64,000 bases of DNA, taken from positions 2,211,001-2,275,000 of the forward strand of contig CALZFC010000268.1 of the NCBI GenBank assembly GCA_945643635.1. The letters run 5' to 3'. Both the position numbers and the translations under genes were made by a program. This document shows, one piece after another, positions 10,458-20,615 of this stretch. Positions within the stretch are counted from its first letter, which is position 1. Each line of letters starts with the position of its first letter. Source of the stretch: Allodiplogaster sudhausi (taxonomy: Eukaryota; Nematoda; Chromadorea; Rhabditida; Diplogasteridae). Below the pieces are notes generated by a model. It did no database searches. It had not been told where the DNA came from and saw only the letters and a list, made by a program, of their open reading frames with translations.

Positions 10458-13378
10458 ACTACTGCCTTTTCTCCCTTTAATTTTTTCATTCTCATTTCTG
10501 TACTTATGGCAAATTTTCATATCGTTCAAAATTCCACAGTCATTCCTCCCTTACTTTCGTCATCTGTTTGTACATTTTTGTTGCAACGCTTCATTATATC
10601 ACGCTGTATAATGTCGGTGCTTTCGACATTAAGCGGAACGTCCGTTTCATGTTGCTGAATAAAGGTGCAATTAAAAAAAAATCATTTCGTGATTTCCAGC
10701 TAAATGGATAATTCAATTGCGTCTAAATACTCTGCGAACCTCTATGATAAATTGCCTCCTGCTGTCAGCAGGACGTTTGGAATTTACATCTGCTGAAGTG
10801 GGTTGAAAGGGTCCAACTGGGCACAGCGCATGGTTGGAGGAATGCTTCTGCTCATTATCGGTACAGAGACGGCAAGTCGAAATATTCTCACATTGTCTCG
10901 CGAATTATAGCAAGGTAACAGAGTAAAAATCATTGATAAATGTTGAGAGATGAAGATAGAGAATCTTCAGAATGGTAGCAATGGCATCACAATATTTCAA
11001 CAATCACATATTCAGTGGGGGGGGGGCGAGAAGATTGTCAAAGGTCGGTTGCACAATACAATTTAGGAGTCGGAAGAAAAATAACTTTGTATTCTGCGTG
11101 TTGTTGTACTTCCCCAGCTTCTTAGACGTTTTACTGTCATGTCCATTTTCTCTTAAAGTTTAAGGATTTTTCATTTGTTTTCAACCAGGAATGCGACAAA
11201 GAAACATCTGCTAGATTTTGTTCATCCAAATGTTGTCCCAAGTGAAAGTACAATTCTGTTCGAGTAAAAAAAATTTTCTCTTACATGCAAACCTAGTAAA
11301 GAAAGAAGCACCTGTTTGAATTCTGTGGCAGTGAGAGATCTTTAGCCCCAATTTACACCTGCCAAGATAAGGCACGCATATGAAAGGAGTATGAACCTTT
11401 ACATATTAGGAATTTCTCGAATGTTATAGTCATATGTCTCTAATTCACATGCTCTCCTTTGGTCAAGTTCTTGGCTCCCTTAAAGGGTGGCGACCACCAA
11501 AACAATTTGCTATTTTGACGCGCGGCAACTTGCGTCTATGAAACAGAGTTCGAGATTGAAACTGACTGTTTTGGCAATTCGAACCCGCATTCTTTTTTTC
11601 CTTTATGCTGGCATTTATGAAGAATGTGTTTCCCCTTTCCACTTTATCACGACGTACATATAAGTTGCTCGATAAATTCAGTAATCTTGATCAAGAATCA
11701 TTCGATGAACCGGGAACAAAAATTTTTTACTTCAGACGTATACAGGAAATTAACAGTAGCAATTTTTTCCCATTTATGACTCCCTCTTTCCTAATTTCTA
11801 TTTCTCCCTTTTCCCATTGTGAAATACTTCTTATTATATACATATGAATAATTAATAGAGGTACATATTTCAGAATGGGATAAGGAGAAATTTTTATTCC
11901 TGCGCTCTCCCTTCAAAACGCCTTTTATTATTTATCTTTTTTTTTAAATTTTTTCGAGCAAACTATACAAAAACACGTTGGGCAAGTCTGATTGTGAGTG
12001 CAGATTTTATGTCTCCATTAATATTCAACCCGCTATTTTTAACCCGTTATTACTTATCGTCAATATCCATTCAACTCATACGAGAACTCTCAATATACCA
12101 GAATTACCCGAAGGATATTGTATTGGCCGTATTGTTATTCGTTGTGATAGAGGAACGACAGCAGACTCCTTCTTTCCTAGAGTCTTGCTATTTTATTGCC
12201 CATAGCGAGGTCGATCCTTTTTTTGTTCGCGGAAAACCAGCCTTCTAAGGAGAAAAGCAAATGCCATTATTTTCAAGCTCACCAACAGAATGAACAATTG
12301 ATATCGCCTATTAGCTACGATTGTTAGCACTTTTCCATTCGAGTTCCTGACAAAAGCCAATTTTATGGTGCAATAAGAAATGATATGGATAAGTCTGTCT
12401 TGGTTTCTGAACTCTTACGGAGTCCAACTTTACAGTTTGGATCACTAGAAAAAAAATGCCATGTCTTATGGGACAATTCATGCTGACTTGACCGCTCTGC
12501 ATCAGGGATAACACCGTTCACTGATAAAAGCACCTGCCTAATTATCTTCTGGGGATATGGTTACAAACCACTGGCAATCCGATTGACGTTGTCATTGAAA
12601 ATGGTCAATATGTCACATTTGTTGCGATATTTTTTAATGAACAATTATATTTTGAGGTTACTGCTATGATTTATAAAAGAAATAGTAGTCATCAGTCATA
12701 ATCAAACATTTCATCCGTTCTCAAGAATTATTATTTTCTACGTATCTTCTTGCTTCAATAAAAAAATGCTGAATGCAGACACTCTTCAATTTCTGGAAAA
12801 TGAAATAAGTTTGACATCAGCCTCACACATTTTTTTCGACAACTACAATTGCTTTCTAGGATCCAGCTACAATTCTGAAAAATAGTAGCTATTTCAGCCT
12901 GCCAACAACTATTCCCAACACGAGCATTTATTTCTGTAATCTTTCACGATTTCCGTTTGGCTCACTTGTCAGTTTTTTGAGTTTTCGTAAACGAAAGGAA
13001 ACTATTACTATTTGACGGGCCAAATAGTAAACTGTTGGAATAATTAATTGTGTAGCCAAATTCTTCCCTTTTTAACGGATCTTTATTTTAAGCGATCGTA
13101 CAATATATAGTCTGCTCCAAATTCCAAATTCACGATAGTGTTTATCGCAGGTGTTTATCGCATAGGCTTAATTCGATAAACATAATACAATGCAAAATGT
13201 AGAGAAACCGAGTAATAATTGTTGCTGATATTCGTCTTGCTTTAGTTTTCGGACGAATATATAATGTGGAAAAAATAAAATGTTAATTATTCTAAGTGAA
13301 ATGTTGGTATTAATGATTAGAATTTTATTCATTTTTTTATATATAATACCTCACTATTTGACATCGAAGCGGATATTG
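10458..13378. other. Intergenic stretch without recognisable genes
   Basis: About 2.9 kb with only short ORFs lacking coding character. It holds an eight-G run near 11020 and a perfect 10-bp hairpin, TTACTATTTG/CAAATAGTAA with a 6-nt loop, at 13005-13030. I see nothing else I can name. Confidence 0.5.
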
Positions 13379-16300
13379 ATGGCCGAAGACGAAACCCCTT
13401 GTTTCGTCGTCAACATCTCATTGCTCTTACTGCCCACGCTCGTCTTTCCTTCTCTCGTTCTCTTCGCGCTCCTCCTGTCGCAACTACGCGCCATTCATCT
13501 TCATTGCAAGTGAGCACGTAATAAGTAGAGTAATTTCTAAAGTTTTTTTTTCTGCTTTTTCTTTTCTAAATTTTCATACGTAAAACTCGAAATTTCTAAA
13601 AGTTTTGTTCTGCTGTTTTATTTTATTTTAGCAACCACCCATTTTAGTTCCACCACCCACCCCCTCCCATAGCCTTATCTTTTCTTTCTTTTTTACTATT
13701 TGCAATTGAACGACGATATTATCCTTTTTTAATGCTGTCACATTGAAATACCTTATTTCCTATACGATAAATAAAAAATAAAACATTTTAGCGATACAAT
13801 ATGTTAGCTTGCTTTTCTCTCCTTCTTACGTGAAAGTTCAAGCGATACTGAACTCAACCAATATGTTCTTCCGAAGGATCCTCCAATTTGTCTGGTTACT
13901 CGCCAATTTCGTCATCGTCACAACGCCAGCCGTCGCACAGTTGTGGCGCCTATTTGCGGGCGTCAAACAATGCGATGTGGACAGCCTCACGAGGCCAGGT
14001 TTGCCCACGGCTCTTATGACATGAATATATTGGATATTTTCCGTTTTAATACTATTTAGTGTCATTTGAAATGATCTGTCTTGCATAGCAATCCATAGAA
14101 GATGAAAATGTTGAAAGTCAGTGCTGTAAAAAACATTTTCATTCTTCGCTTTTAAACATTTGAGTCCTTCACTTTACTAGAACCTCTTCATTTCCCCACT
14201 TTGGTCTTGAAAAATAGTACTCACAATAATATATATATGTATCTATAAAAAATTTCATGTGAAATTAGAAAGAACCCTTTGAGGAGGACAACTTTGCTTT
14301 CTTTCCATCTTCCTCTTTGGCTACGCCACATCGACGGCGGCCGAGATTCTCACGGTCGGCGAGCGATTCGTCGCGAGTCGCCTCCTCGATCGATATCACG
14401 CAACAGCGCTATCCATTACGCTGTTGATCGCAACGACGTTAATTACGGTACGAGATCAAAGATCAATGTACCACAAGTTCAAGATCAATGATCAAATTAC
14501 AAGAAGTTTAGGGAGAACAGGGCAGCTTAAGATGCATAGATGTGACTGGTCAAAATTCAGTAAAATTCATGGAATTATTCTGCTGCTGTACCTTTCAATA
14601 AAGATAGACTTAATTTAATTGTGAGAGGAGACATTTGCTCATTTCCATTGTAGGTCGTCATCTTCTGCCCGATAGGCGCTATATGCCTGCTCGCCGTCAT
14701 GAGCATCGTCGATCCGGACACTGTCTCCGAAAGCCGCCGTTTCTCCGGTGCTGGCGCCGCATGCGTGCTAGCTGCCTGCAGCACATTCGATGGGCTCACA
14801 ATTCTAGTTGGTCAATCAAACCTTTTGCCCATCAAGTTCTAGAGATATACAAGCGAATTATATATAAAAAGTGCATAGATTGGCAACATAATATTAGATC
14901 ATGTCGACTACATCTTTTAATACATAACATATTATTTTTGTTGGTAGTCGAAGCATAACATTGCTTATATTCACTGCTGTATAAACAAGCGTTGAATGTA
15001 ATTAGTTACGAACTTACTCTTTTATGTACCAAAGGTGTTAAATTAACGAAAAAGTATACAGTGAAAATGTCCGCTTTTTTCAAATTGCAGTTGAACATTG
15101 CTTCGTATCGCTATGCCAATTCGCGCTATCGACAGTTACAGGGCAAGGTTTCGCTGAATGCACGATATCAGGTTTTTCTTTTAGTTTATTAGATTAATTA
15201 ATTATTAATATTATTTTTAAATAACTATTGGATATAATATATTGGACAAAACTGATAATTTTCTCCTTCTCTCGTCAGATGTTCGAAGTGGCGCAGCTCA
15301 ATAAGTGCACACTAGTCGTTAGCATCGCTAGCGCGCTTACGAAAAGCGTTGACGCCATTTCTACGAGTTGGTTTTTTTATAACTATTTTTTAAAAATTAT
15401 TTTCTTATTAATTAATTTGTTTTTTAAAATATTTATTTATAAGCTTCATCCATTTATCCATTATATATTTTATATGTATGTACATATGTTGTCAAATGAA
15501 TTTTATACAAATTAAAGTAATGTAGGCTTGCCGATCTTTGTGAAAGCCTTTGGCAACAACTCCTCCTCCTTCATTCCAATTCTCTACACTCTGACGCTCT
15601 TCTACAGCTTGCGTACCATCGATGTTACTTTTTTGTAGGAAACTTTAAAATTTGATTTAATCTGAAACTAACAATATTTTACTTGAACATCTGCTGGCTC
15701 TCTTAAAGAGAGCGAAATGAACAAATAGGGTTTTTATATAAAGAAAAAAAAGCAAGAAAAAATTTTCAGGTGCATATTATCAACTGTGGAATCTGCGTCT
15801 GGCTCTTCATCATAATGCACAGGTTTGATTATATTTATGAGTTTTGTCTTTTTTGTCTTCAACATTTCTTGACTCTTTATATTCCGCTTTATTATTTCTT
15901 GTCATCCATTCATTGACTGACAATCAAGAATTTTTTTATTAACTTGAGCGAAATTTAACTAAAGATAAAAATATGTGACTCTCCTAGACTGAACGCTATC
16001 TAGTCTGCTTTTGAAAGTTCCCGAAAAATTCACAAAGTAAATTATGGCTTCAAGTTCTTTAAATAAACAATTATTCATTGTTTACCGATTTAAGTAAACG
16101 ACGATATTTTAAATGACGATATACGGGACATTCCGTAGTGTTAACGGATTTCTTTACGGATTAAGCGCGCCTACTTATTCTCCGCCCACCAATTTGCATA
16201 ACTGATTATTTAATTGATTGTACATTTTCTCCTCCTCTTATTGTTAGCCGAATGCGCCAGACGGTCGCTGGCTATTCACGTCGATTCTGTCGATTTCGAC

Positions 16301-16425
16301 GGCGCGCCGTCGTCGAGAACTACGAGCTCTCATCTCGACAGAACAGCAAGGAGGAGAACGCGACCAGAAAGGCGACCATAGAGGCCGACTTGCACTTCGC
16401 GATGCTCAAAGGGTCGTGGGAGTAA
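13379..16425 (+). CDS. 7TM chemoreceptor, Sra/Sre-superfamily-like, gene 2
   Basis: Nine exons, about 355 aa, no internal stop: 13379-13509, 13877-13998, 14284-14447, 14654-14806, 15091-15171, 15279-15366, 15526-15623, 15770-15822, 16248-16425 (TAA). It is the clear paralogue of gene 1, with equal splice phases throughout. Shared motifs are LRAIHLHCK at the end of exon 1, GERFVASRLLDRYHA after helix 3, LNARYQ in exon 5, EVAQLNKCTL in exon 6 and a C-terminal FAMLKGSWE. The exon 2 acceptor (CCGAAG) and exon 7 donor are weaker than average but preserve frame and length. It is likely a chemosensory GPCR that arose by tandem duplication, the two copies now separated by two unrelated genes. Its 3' flank is itself duplicated and carries a hAT-like insertion. 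Confidence 0.85.
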
Positions 16426-17150
16426 AGAAAATATGTAGTTCTTTTCCCATGACCTCCATCGTCATCAGAGGTGCAAGAGGCCCGTTCCTGCCCGGGCCGG
16501 ACAGGGCCGGGCCCAAGCTAGGGCCCCTAAATGTAGGGCCGGGCCGGTTCGGGCCCAAGCTAGGGCCCGGCCATGGGCCCGATTGGGCCCATTTTTCGTA
16601 AATTTGTAGGCGAACATGCTCACGACCGCTATATTTCGTACTGGTCATACGTAATATTGCAGATTAGGAGTCGTATTCCGCTTTTCAATGCAATAAATAA
16701 AAGCTTTGTGGACTGTAAATCGAACAAAAAATTTTTTTTATGATAAAGGGACGAATTAGAAGTAGGAATTTCACATGTTTAAAAAATCGGGCCGGGTCGG
16801 GCCCAAAATTCAAGGGCCCGAAATCCGCGGGCCGGACCGGGCCGAGATTTTAGGCCCTAAGGGCCGGCCGGGCCCAAAAAAGTTGGGCCAACTTGCACCT
16901 CTGATCGTCATTACATATACTTCTATCTACTCGTCTTCATAGTTCCTATAGTTATCTTAACCATGCTAATTCCATGCACTTGCCGCTTTCGTGACCGTAA
17001 ATAAAGGTCAAGTTAAGTTCGTGGGAGTAATAAAATAGTTCTTTTCCCATGACCTCCATCGTCATTATAGTTCTATCTACTTTTCTTCATAGTTCCTATC
17101 GTGATCATCATAGCCATGCTATTTCCATAAACGTGCGGCTTTTATGACCG
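16411..17150 (+). repeat. Tandem duplication of the 3' end and flank of receptor gene 2
   Basis: The sequence from TCGTGGGAGTAA (about 16414) through TTCTTTTCCCATGACCTCCA and a later CTATTTCCAT/CTAATTCCAT stretch recurs from about 17016. The second copy contains only the stop-codon region and flank, not a gene. It serves as the empty-site control for the insertion at 16466-16903. Confidence 0.75.
16466..16903. mobile_element. Non-autonomous hAT-like DNA transposon (438 bp)
   Basis: Terminal inverted repeats CAGAGGTGCAAG ... CTTGCACCTCTG bound the element, and both sides carry the 8-bp direct repeat ATCGTCAT (16458-16465 and 16904-16911). The paralogous flank at about 17060 has a single ATCGTCAT and no insert. 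The interior is built of GGGCCCGG-type blocks in inverted arrangement around an AT-rich core and has no transposase ORF. An 8-bp duplication with CAGRG-type ends is characteristic of hAT elements. Confidence 0.88.
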
Positions 17151-17439
17151 TGAATAAAGTTCAAGATAAGAACCCCTGAGAATGAAAGAGAAGCCACCAT
17201 AAATTCTCATGACTCGTTAAGAATGAATGAGAAGCGAAAATTATACTTTGCGTAAAAGTGTTAAATAGTTTCATTCGTGTAATTTATGATTATTCGAATA
17301 CAATAAAAGCTATAATTTTTTATCTTAAAAATCTCCCTGTAAGAGCAAGCTGCTTTAGTTATTTTCTCTTTTGCAACGTGCTTATCTCAATTGCCTTTTA
17401 TTTCCACAAACTCGCGCAATTCCTGCTTTGCGATCTATC

Positions 17440-17905
17440 GCTCTCTTTCTCTCTCGTTGTCTCTATCTCTCGCTCCTTCTCTTCTTCACTGTTTACTCTC
17501 TCTCTCTCTCTCATTCCCTCTCTCTTTGTTCCCTCTTCCTATCTTAATCTCGTTCTTCCTTGGAAGGTCAAGTGGGCCGCTCCGGAGAGAAGAAAGCCAC
17601 AAAGACAATGCCTCTCTCATTCCTGGCCGATTGCATAATGCATATTAGACAGGATTGACAATTACATCATCATAGACATACTGGTTTGCACCCACTCATT
17701 GGCACAAAGGGGACAAAGGATGGCGGGAATGAGGGGCGAGTAGAGAGAGAGAGAGATAGAGAGAGAGAGAGAATTACCGAGATAGTAAGAGTGACAGAGC
17801 GATAGAGAGAGAGGGTGAGCAAGAGAGAGTATGGGAGAGAGAGAGAGTAACAGAGAGAAAGAAAGAGATAGTGAGAGAGAGATAAAGATACATAGAGAGA
17901 AGTAA
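17440..17905. repeat. TC tract followed by GA tract
   Basis: CTCTCT-rich sequence at about 17440-17530 switches to GAGAGA-rich sequence at about 17740-17900. There is no coding evidence; the ORFs across it are repeat translations. Confidence 0.8.
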
Positions 17906-18079
17906 TACAGGTAAACCAGATGAAGAAGAGAGATAGAGGGGGATCTAGTGAATCTGAGAGAAAGAGAGTGTGTGTATTAGAGAATGGAGCTGGCCACCCT
18001 GGCCATTAACACAGTGAATCTCGTTCCAATCACTGCCGAGTTTGACATATCCGCCTGGCATGGAAATGATAAAAGAAAG

Positions 18080-18099
18080 TATAAAAGGAAGCAGAGTAG
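18080..18099 (+). promoter_or_regulatory. TATA box plus CAGAGTAG motif of the collagen gene
   Basis: TATAAAAG at 18080-18087 is followed by CAGAGTAG at 18092-18099, the same arrangement as at 8591-8610. Downstream, an ATG at 18152 opens 25 hydrophobic codons that end at a good donor (GTAAGT at 18227). The next plausible acceptor is CTTTAG at 18568-18573, one base before the collagen ATG, so a spliced 5' leader with an upstream ORF is possible. Confidence 0.5.
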
Positions 18100-18255
18100 C
18101 ATTGAATGGCAACTCATATCAAGTTAAGCAGAACTTGGTGCTAAGAGGAGCATGCAAGAGTTCTTCATAATTTGCATTTCCCTGACCATTGGCCCAGTTA
18201 TGTACATTCGTATGTTTTTTCTTATCGTAAGTTGACACTACTGCGATATGTCTAC

Positions 18256-18285
18256 GAGATATAGTATCCTTTCAAGATACTATAT
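18256..18285. promoter_or_regulatory. Perfect 11-bp hairpin in the collagen 5' region
   Basis: GATATAGTATC and GATACTATATC form a perfect inverted repeat around CTTTCAA. It lies in a block with a diverged second copy near 37720-37870, where the hairpin is not conserved. Function unknown. Confidence 0.4.
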
Positions 18286-18574
18286 CACCACGAAACTCAA
18301 CTGTTGCCTATTTGATATTTTATCGGACTCAATCACATGTGCTCCCTCGCCCTTGGTATCAGGCAAAAAGGCGCGAATTCAAACATGAGTTTTTGTCCCT
18401 TTAAATTAATTTTAAAGAGTCAATTTTTTAAAGATAATTTAAGTGCCCTTTGATTCATAAGCAGAATTTTTTGCGCAGTTTTGCTTGACGCCGTGTCCTC
18501 TTGGTACACAGAAGACAGGGGATCTTTGTTCATTGATCTTTGATCTTTGATCATTGATCATTGATCACTTTAGA

Positions 18575-20206
18575 ATGAAAGTTCAAACGGCGACATACAC
18601 GGCGTCGTGCTTCTCAGCACTCGTGCTTGTCGCGTCGCTTGGCGTGATGGTGCACATCTACACGAACATACAGGCACTCTGGAGCGACCTGGACGGGCAG
18701 ATGGATGAGTTCAAGGTGAGTAGGGAGAGGGAGATGGGGAGAGAGAGAGAGAGAGTAAGAGAGAGAGAGAGAGCGAGAGCGAGAGTAAGAGGGAGAGAAC
18801 GAAATTGAAGGAGAGATTGGAAGAAATAAATAAACTAGAATAAATAAGGAACGGTTTAGAAAACTGCCAACGTTATAAAGAGAGAATAGATAATAGCAGA
18901 TATGTACACAGAGAGAGAGGAGGGAGCGATAAGAGAGTGATAATAGAGAGAGAGAGTGAGTGAGAAATAGAGTTAGAGAGTGAGAGAGAGAGAGAAAGAG
19001 AGAGAGCAGCCTCGTTCCAGGCCTCGACCGACGACGTCTGGCGTGAAATGCTGTCGGTGAGCGAGCGACGCATTGCACGCGCCGCTGCCACCTACGACAT
19101 GGGCGGCGGCGGAGGAGGCGGAGGCAAGTACAAGGAAGGCGCGGCGGTGCCGGAGAACCCGAGCGCGGGCATCGGTGCGGCTGTATGTTTATTTCCGAAC
19201 AAATACAGTGCCGTCCAAAACTTTTGTTTTGTTTCCCCAATGAATATTTGTGCACCTACAATACCGAAACGATTTCCAGGCGCCCGGCATCTCCATCAGC
19301 GGCGGCTGCAACTGCGACGCGAAGAACAAGTGCCCGCGTGGTCCGGCGGGGCCACGCGGCAATCCTGGCGCGCCAGGACCGAACGGCATTCCGGGCGTGG
19401 TAAGTATTTGATTGCGTTTTTTGCGAAGAAAAATTTTGGCGGGAAATTCAAACTCAAATCTCTCCTATTCCTTAAGGATCGTATGTGCGTTTCTTAATTG
19501 ATTTTTGGCGGGAATAGTTTTGGCGGGATATTCAAAATAACATAATTTTTTCTACTTTAAGGATGGCAACAATGGCGGCGACGCCGAGGACTTCCAGGCG
19601 GAGGGCAAGCAGATGAACACGTGCTTCTACTGCCCAGCCGGTCCGCCGGGCGGGCCGGGTCGACTCGGCCGTCCCGGCTACAAGGGCATGGCGGGGCCTG
19701 ATGGCGCGCGAGGCGCAGATGGCCGTGATGGCATGCCGGGCATGCCAGGTGGTGACAAGATTTTTTTTGGACAACTGATTGTCGTCAATTTTTTTCTCGA
19801 TTTTTCGTCAACTTCTTCTCCTTGATTTTTCATCATGTCATGCCAGGTGACATGGGACCACCTGGTCCCGTGGGGCGCGGCGGGCCCGATGGACCGCCCG
19901 GTGAAAAGGGCGCCGACGGGCGCAAGCCGATCGGCCGGGTAGGACCGAAGGGCAACCGAGGGCCACCGGGCCCAGCTGGAGCCATCGGTGCGACGTGCGC
20001 CCGAAGGCGAACCGTTGCCAGCAGGGCCGGACGGTGCGGAGGGACCGCAGGGGGAAGCGGGGCCCATTGGCGCGCCCGGCAAGGAGGGTCACGACGGGCG
20101 GCCCGGCCCCGATGCCGGCTACTGCCACTGCCCAGAGAGGGGCGTCAGTGGCGCAGGCGGCCACGGCGGCAAGTACTCGACCGGTATTTCCTTCGCGGAC
20201 GCCTAG
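18575..20206 (+). CDS. Nematode cuticle collagen (one apparent frame break)
   Basis: Exons 18575-18715, 19021-19182, 19280-19399, 19562-19748 and 19847-20206. Exon 1 encodes the nematode cuticle collagen N-terminal domain: a membrane anchor helix followed by [19 protein letters not shown]. Exon 2 continues with [17 protein letters not shown] and a glycine run. Exons 3-5 hold Gly-X-Y blocks bounded by cysteine clusters ([13 protein letters not shown] and the C-terminal YCHCPER), which in cuticle collagens form interchain disulphides. Gly-X-Y in exon 5 reads in one frame up to about 19995 (GPAGAIGAT) and then in another (APEGEP onward to the TAG at 20206), so a small indel lies at about 19988-20003. 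That is either a sequencing error in GC-rich DNA or a lesion in the gene. The product would be secreted by hypodermis into the cuticle. The start follows CTTTAG, a likely SL or leader acceptor. Confidence 0.85.
18716..19010 (+). repeat. GA-rich tract filling collagen intron 1
   Basis: Almost the whole intron is GAGAGA and variants on the coding strand. The minus-strand ORF across it is a repeat shadow that runs on into the reverse complement of the Gly-rich exon. Confidence 0.85.
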
Positions 20207-20615
20207 GATCCCACAACGAAGACATTGTGATATGATAGCAACAATTTGTCCGTAGCACTTGTTTTGCTTTCTTCGATATCTTTTTCTCTGGATTAACATT
20301 CTTTGAAAGCTATGAAGGTGTTGTTGCGAAACAAAATATTGTCAGAATGAATATTGCGATGCAAGGCAGACATTCAATTATAAAGTTGACGATGAAACCA
20401 GATGCGCTTTTTTTAATTCCAGGAGTTTTCGATTTAGTTTTAAAGAAAGGACGAAAGAATGTTTACTTCAATCTCGGCAGATCGCCGATATTGTATGAAA
20501 TAGTGTAAAAGCGACTGTACAGCAGTTTTAAAAACGATGAAAAAAAGCATAAAAGACAGTAAAGTACGCTAGATCATCTGCTCCTTGTATACAACGCTCT
20601 CTATAGACATATCGC

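Noticed and set aside
10190..10529. Two minus-strand ORFs with G-G-x repeats
   Set aside because: They are shadows of the repeat-coding last exon of the Gly/Cys-rich gene, which joins in phase with its upstream exon.
18614..19255. 213-codon minus-strand ORF over the collagen gene
   Set aside because: It is the reverse complement of collagen exons and of the GA-rich intron; the repeat keeps the frame open. The plus-strand exons have domain, splice-site and Gly-X-Y support.
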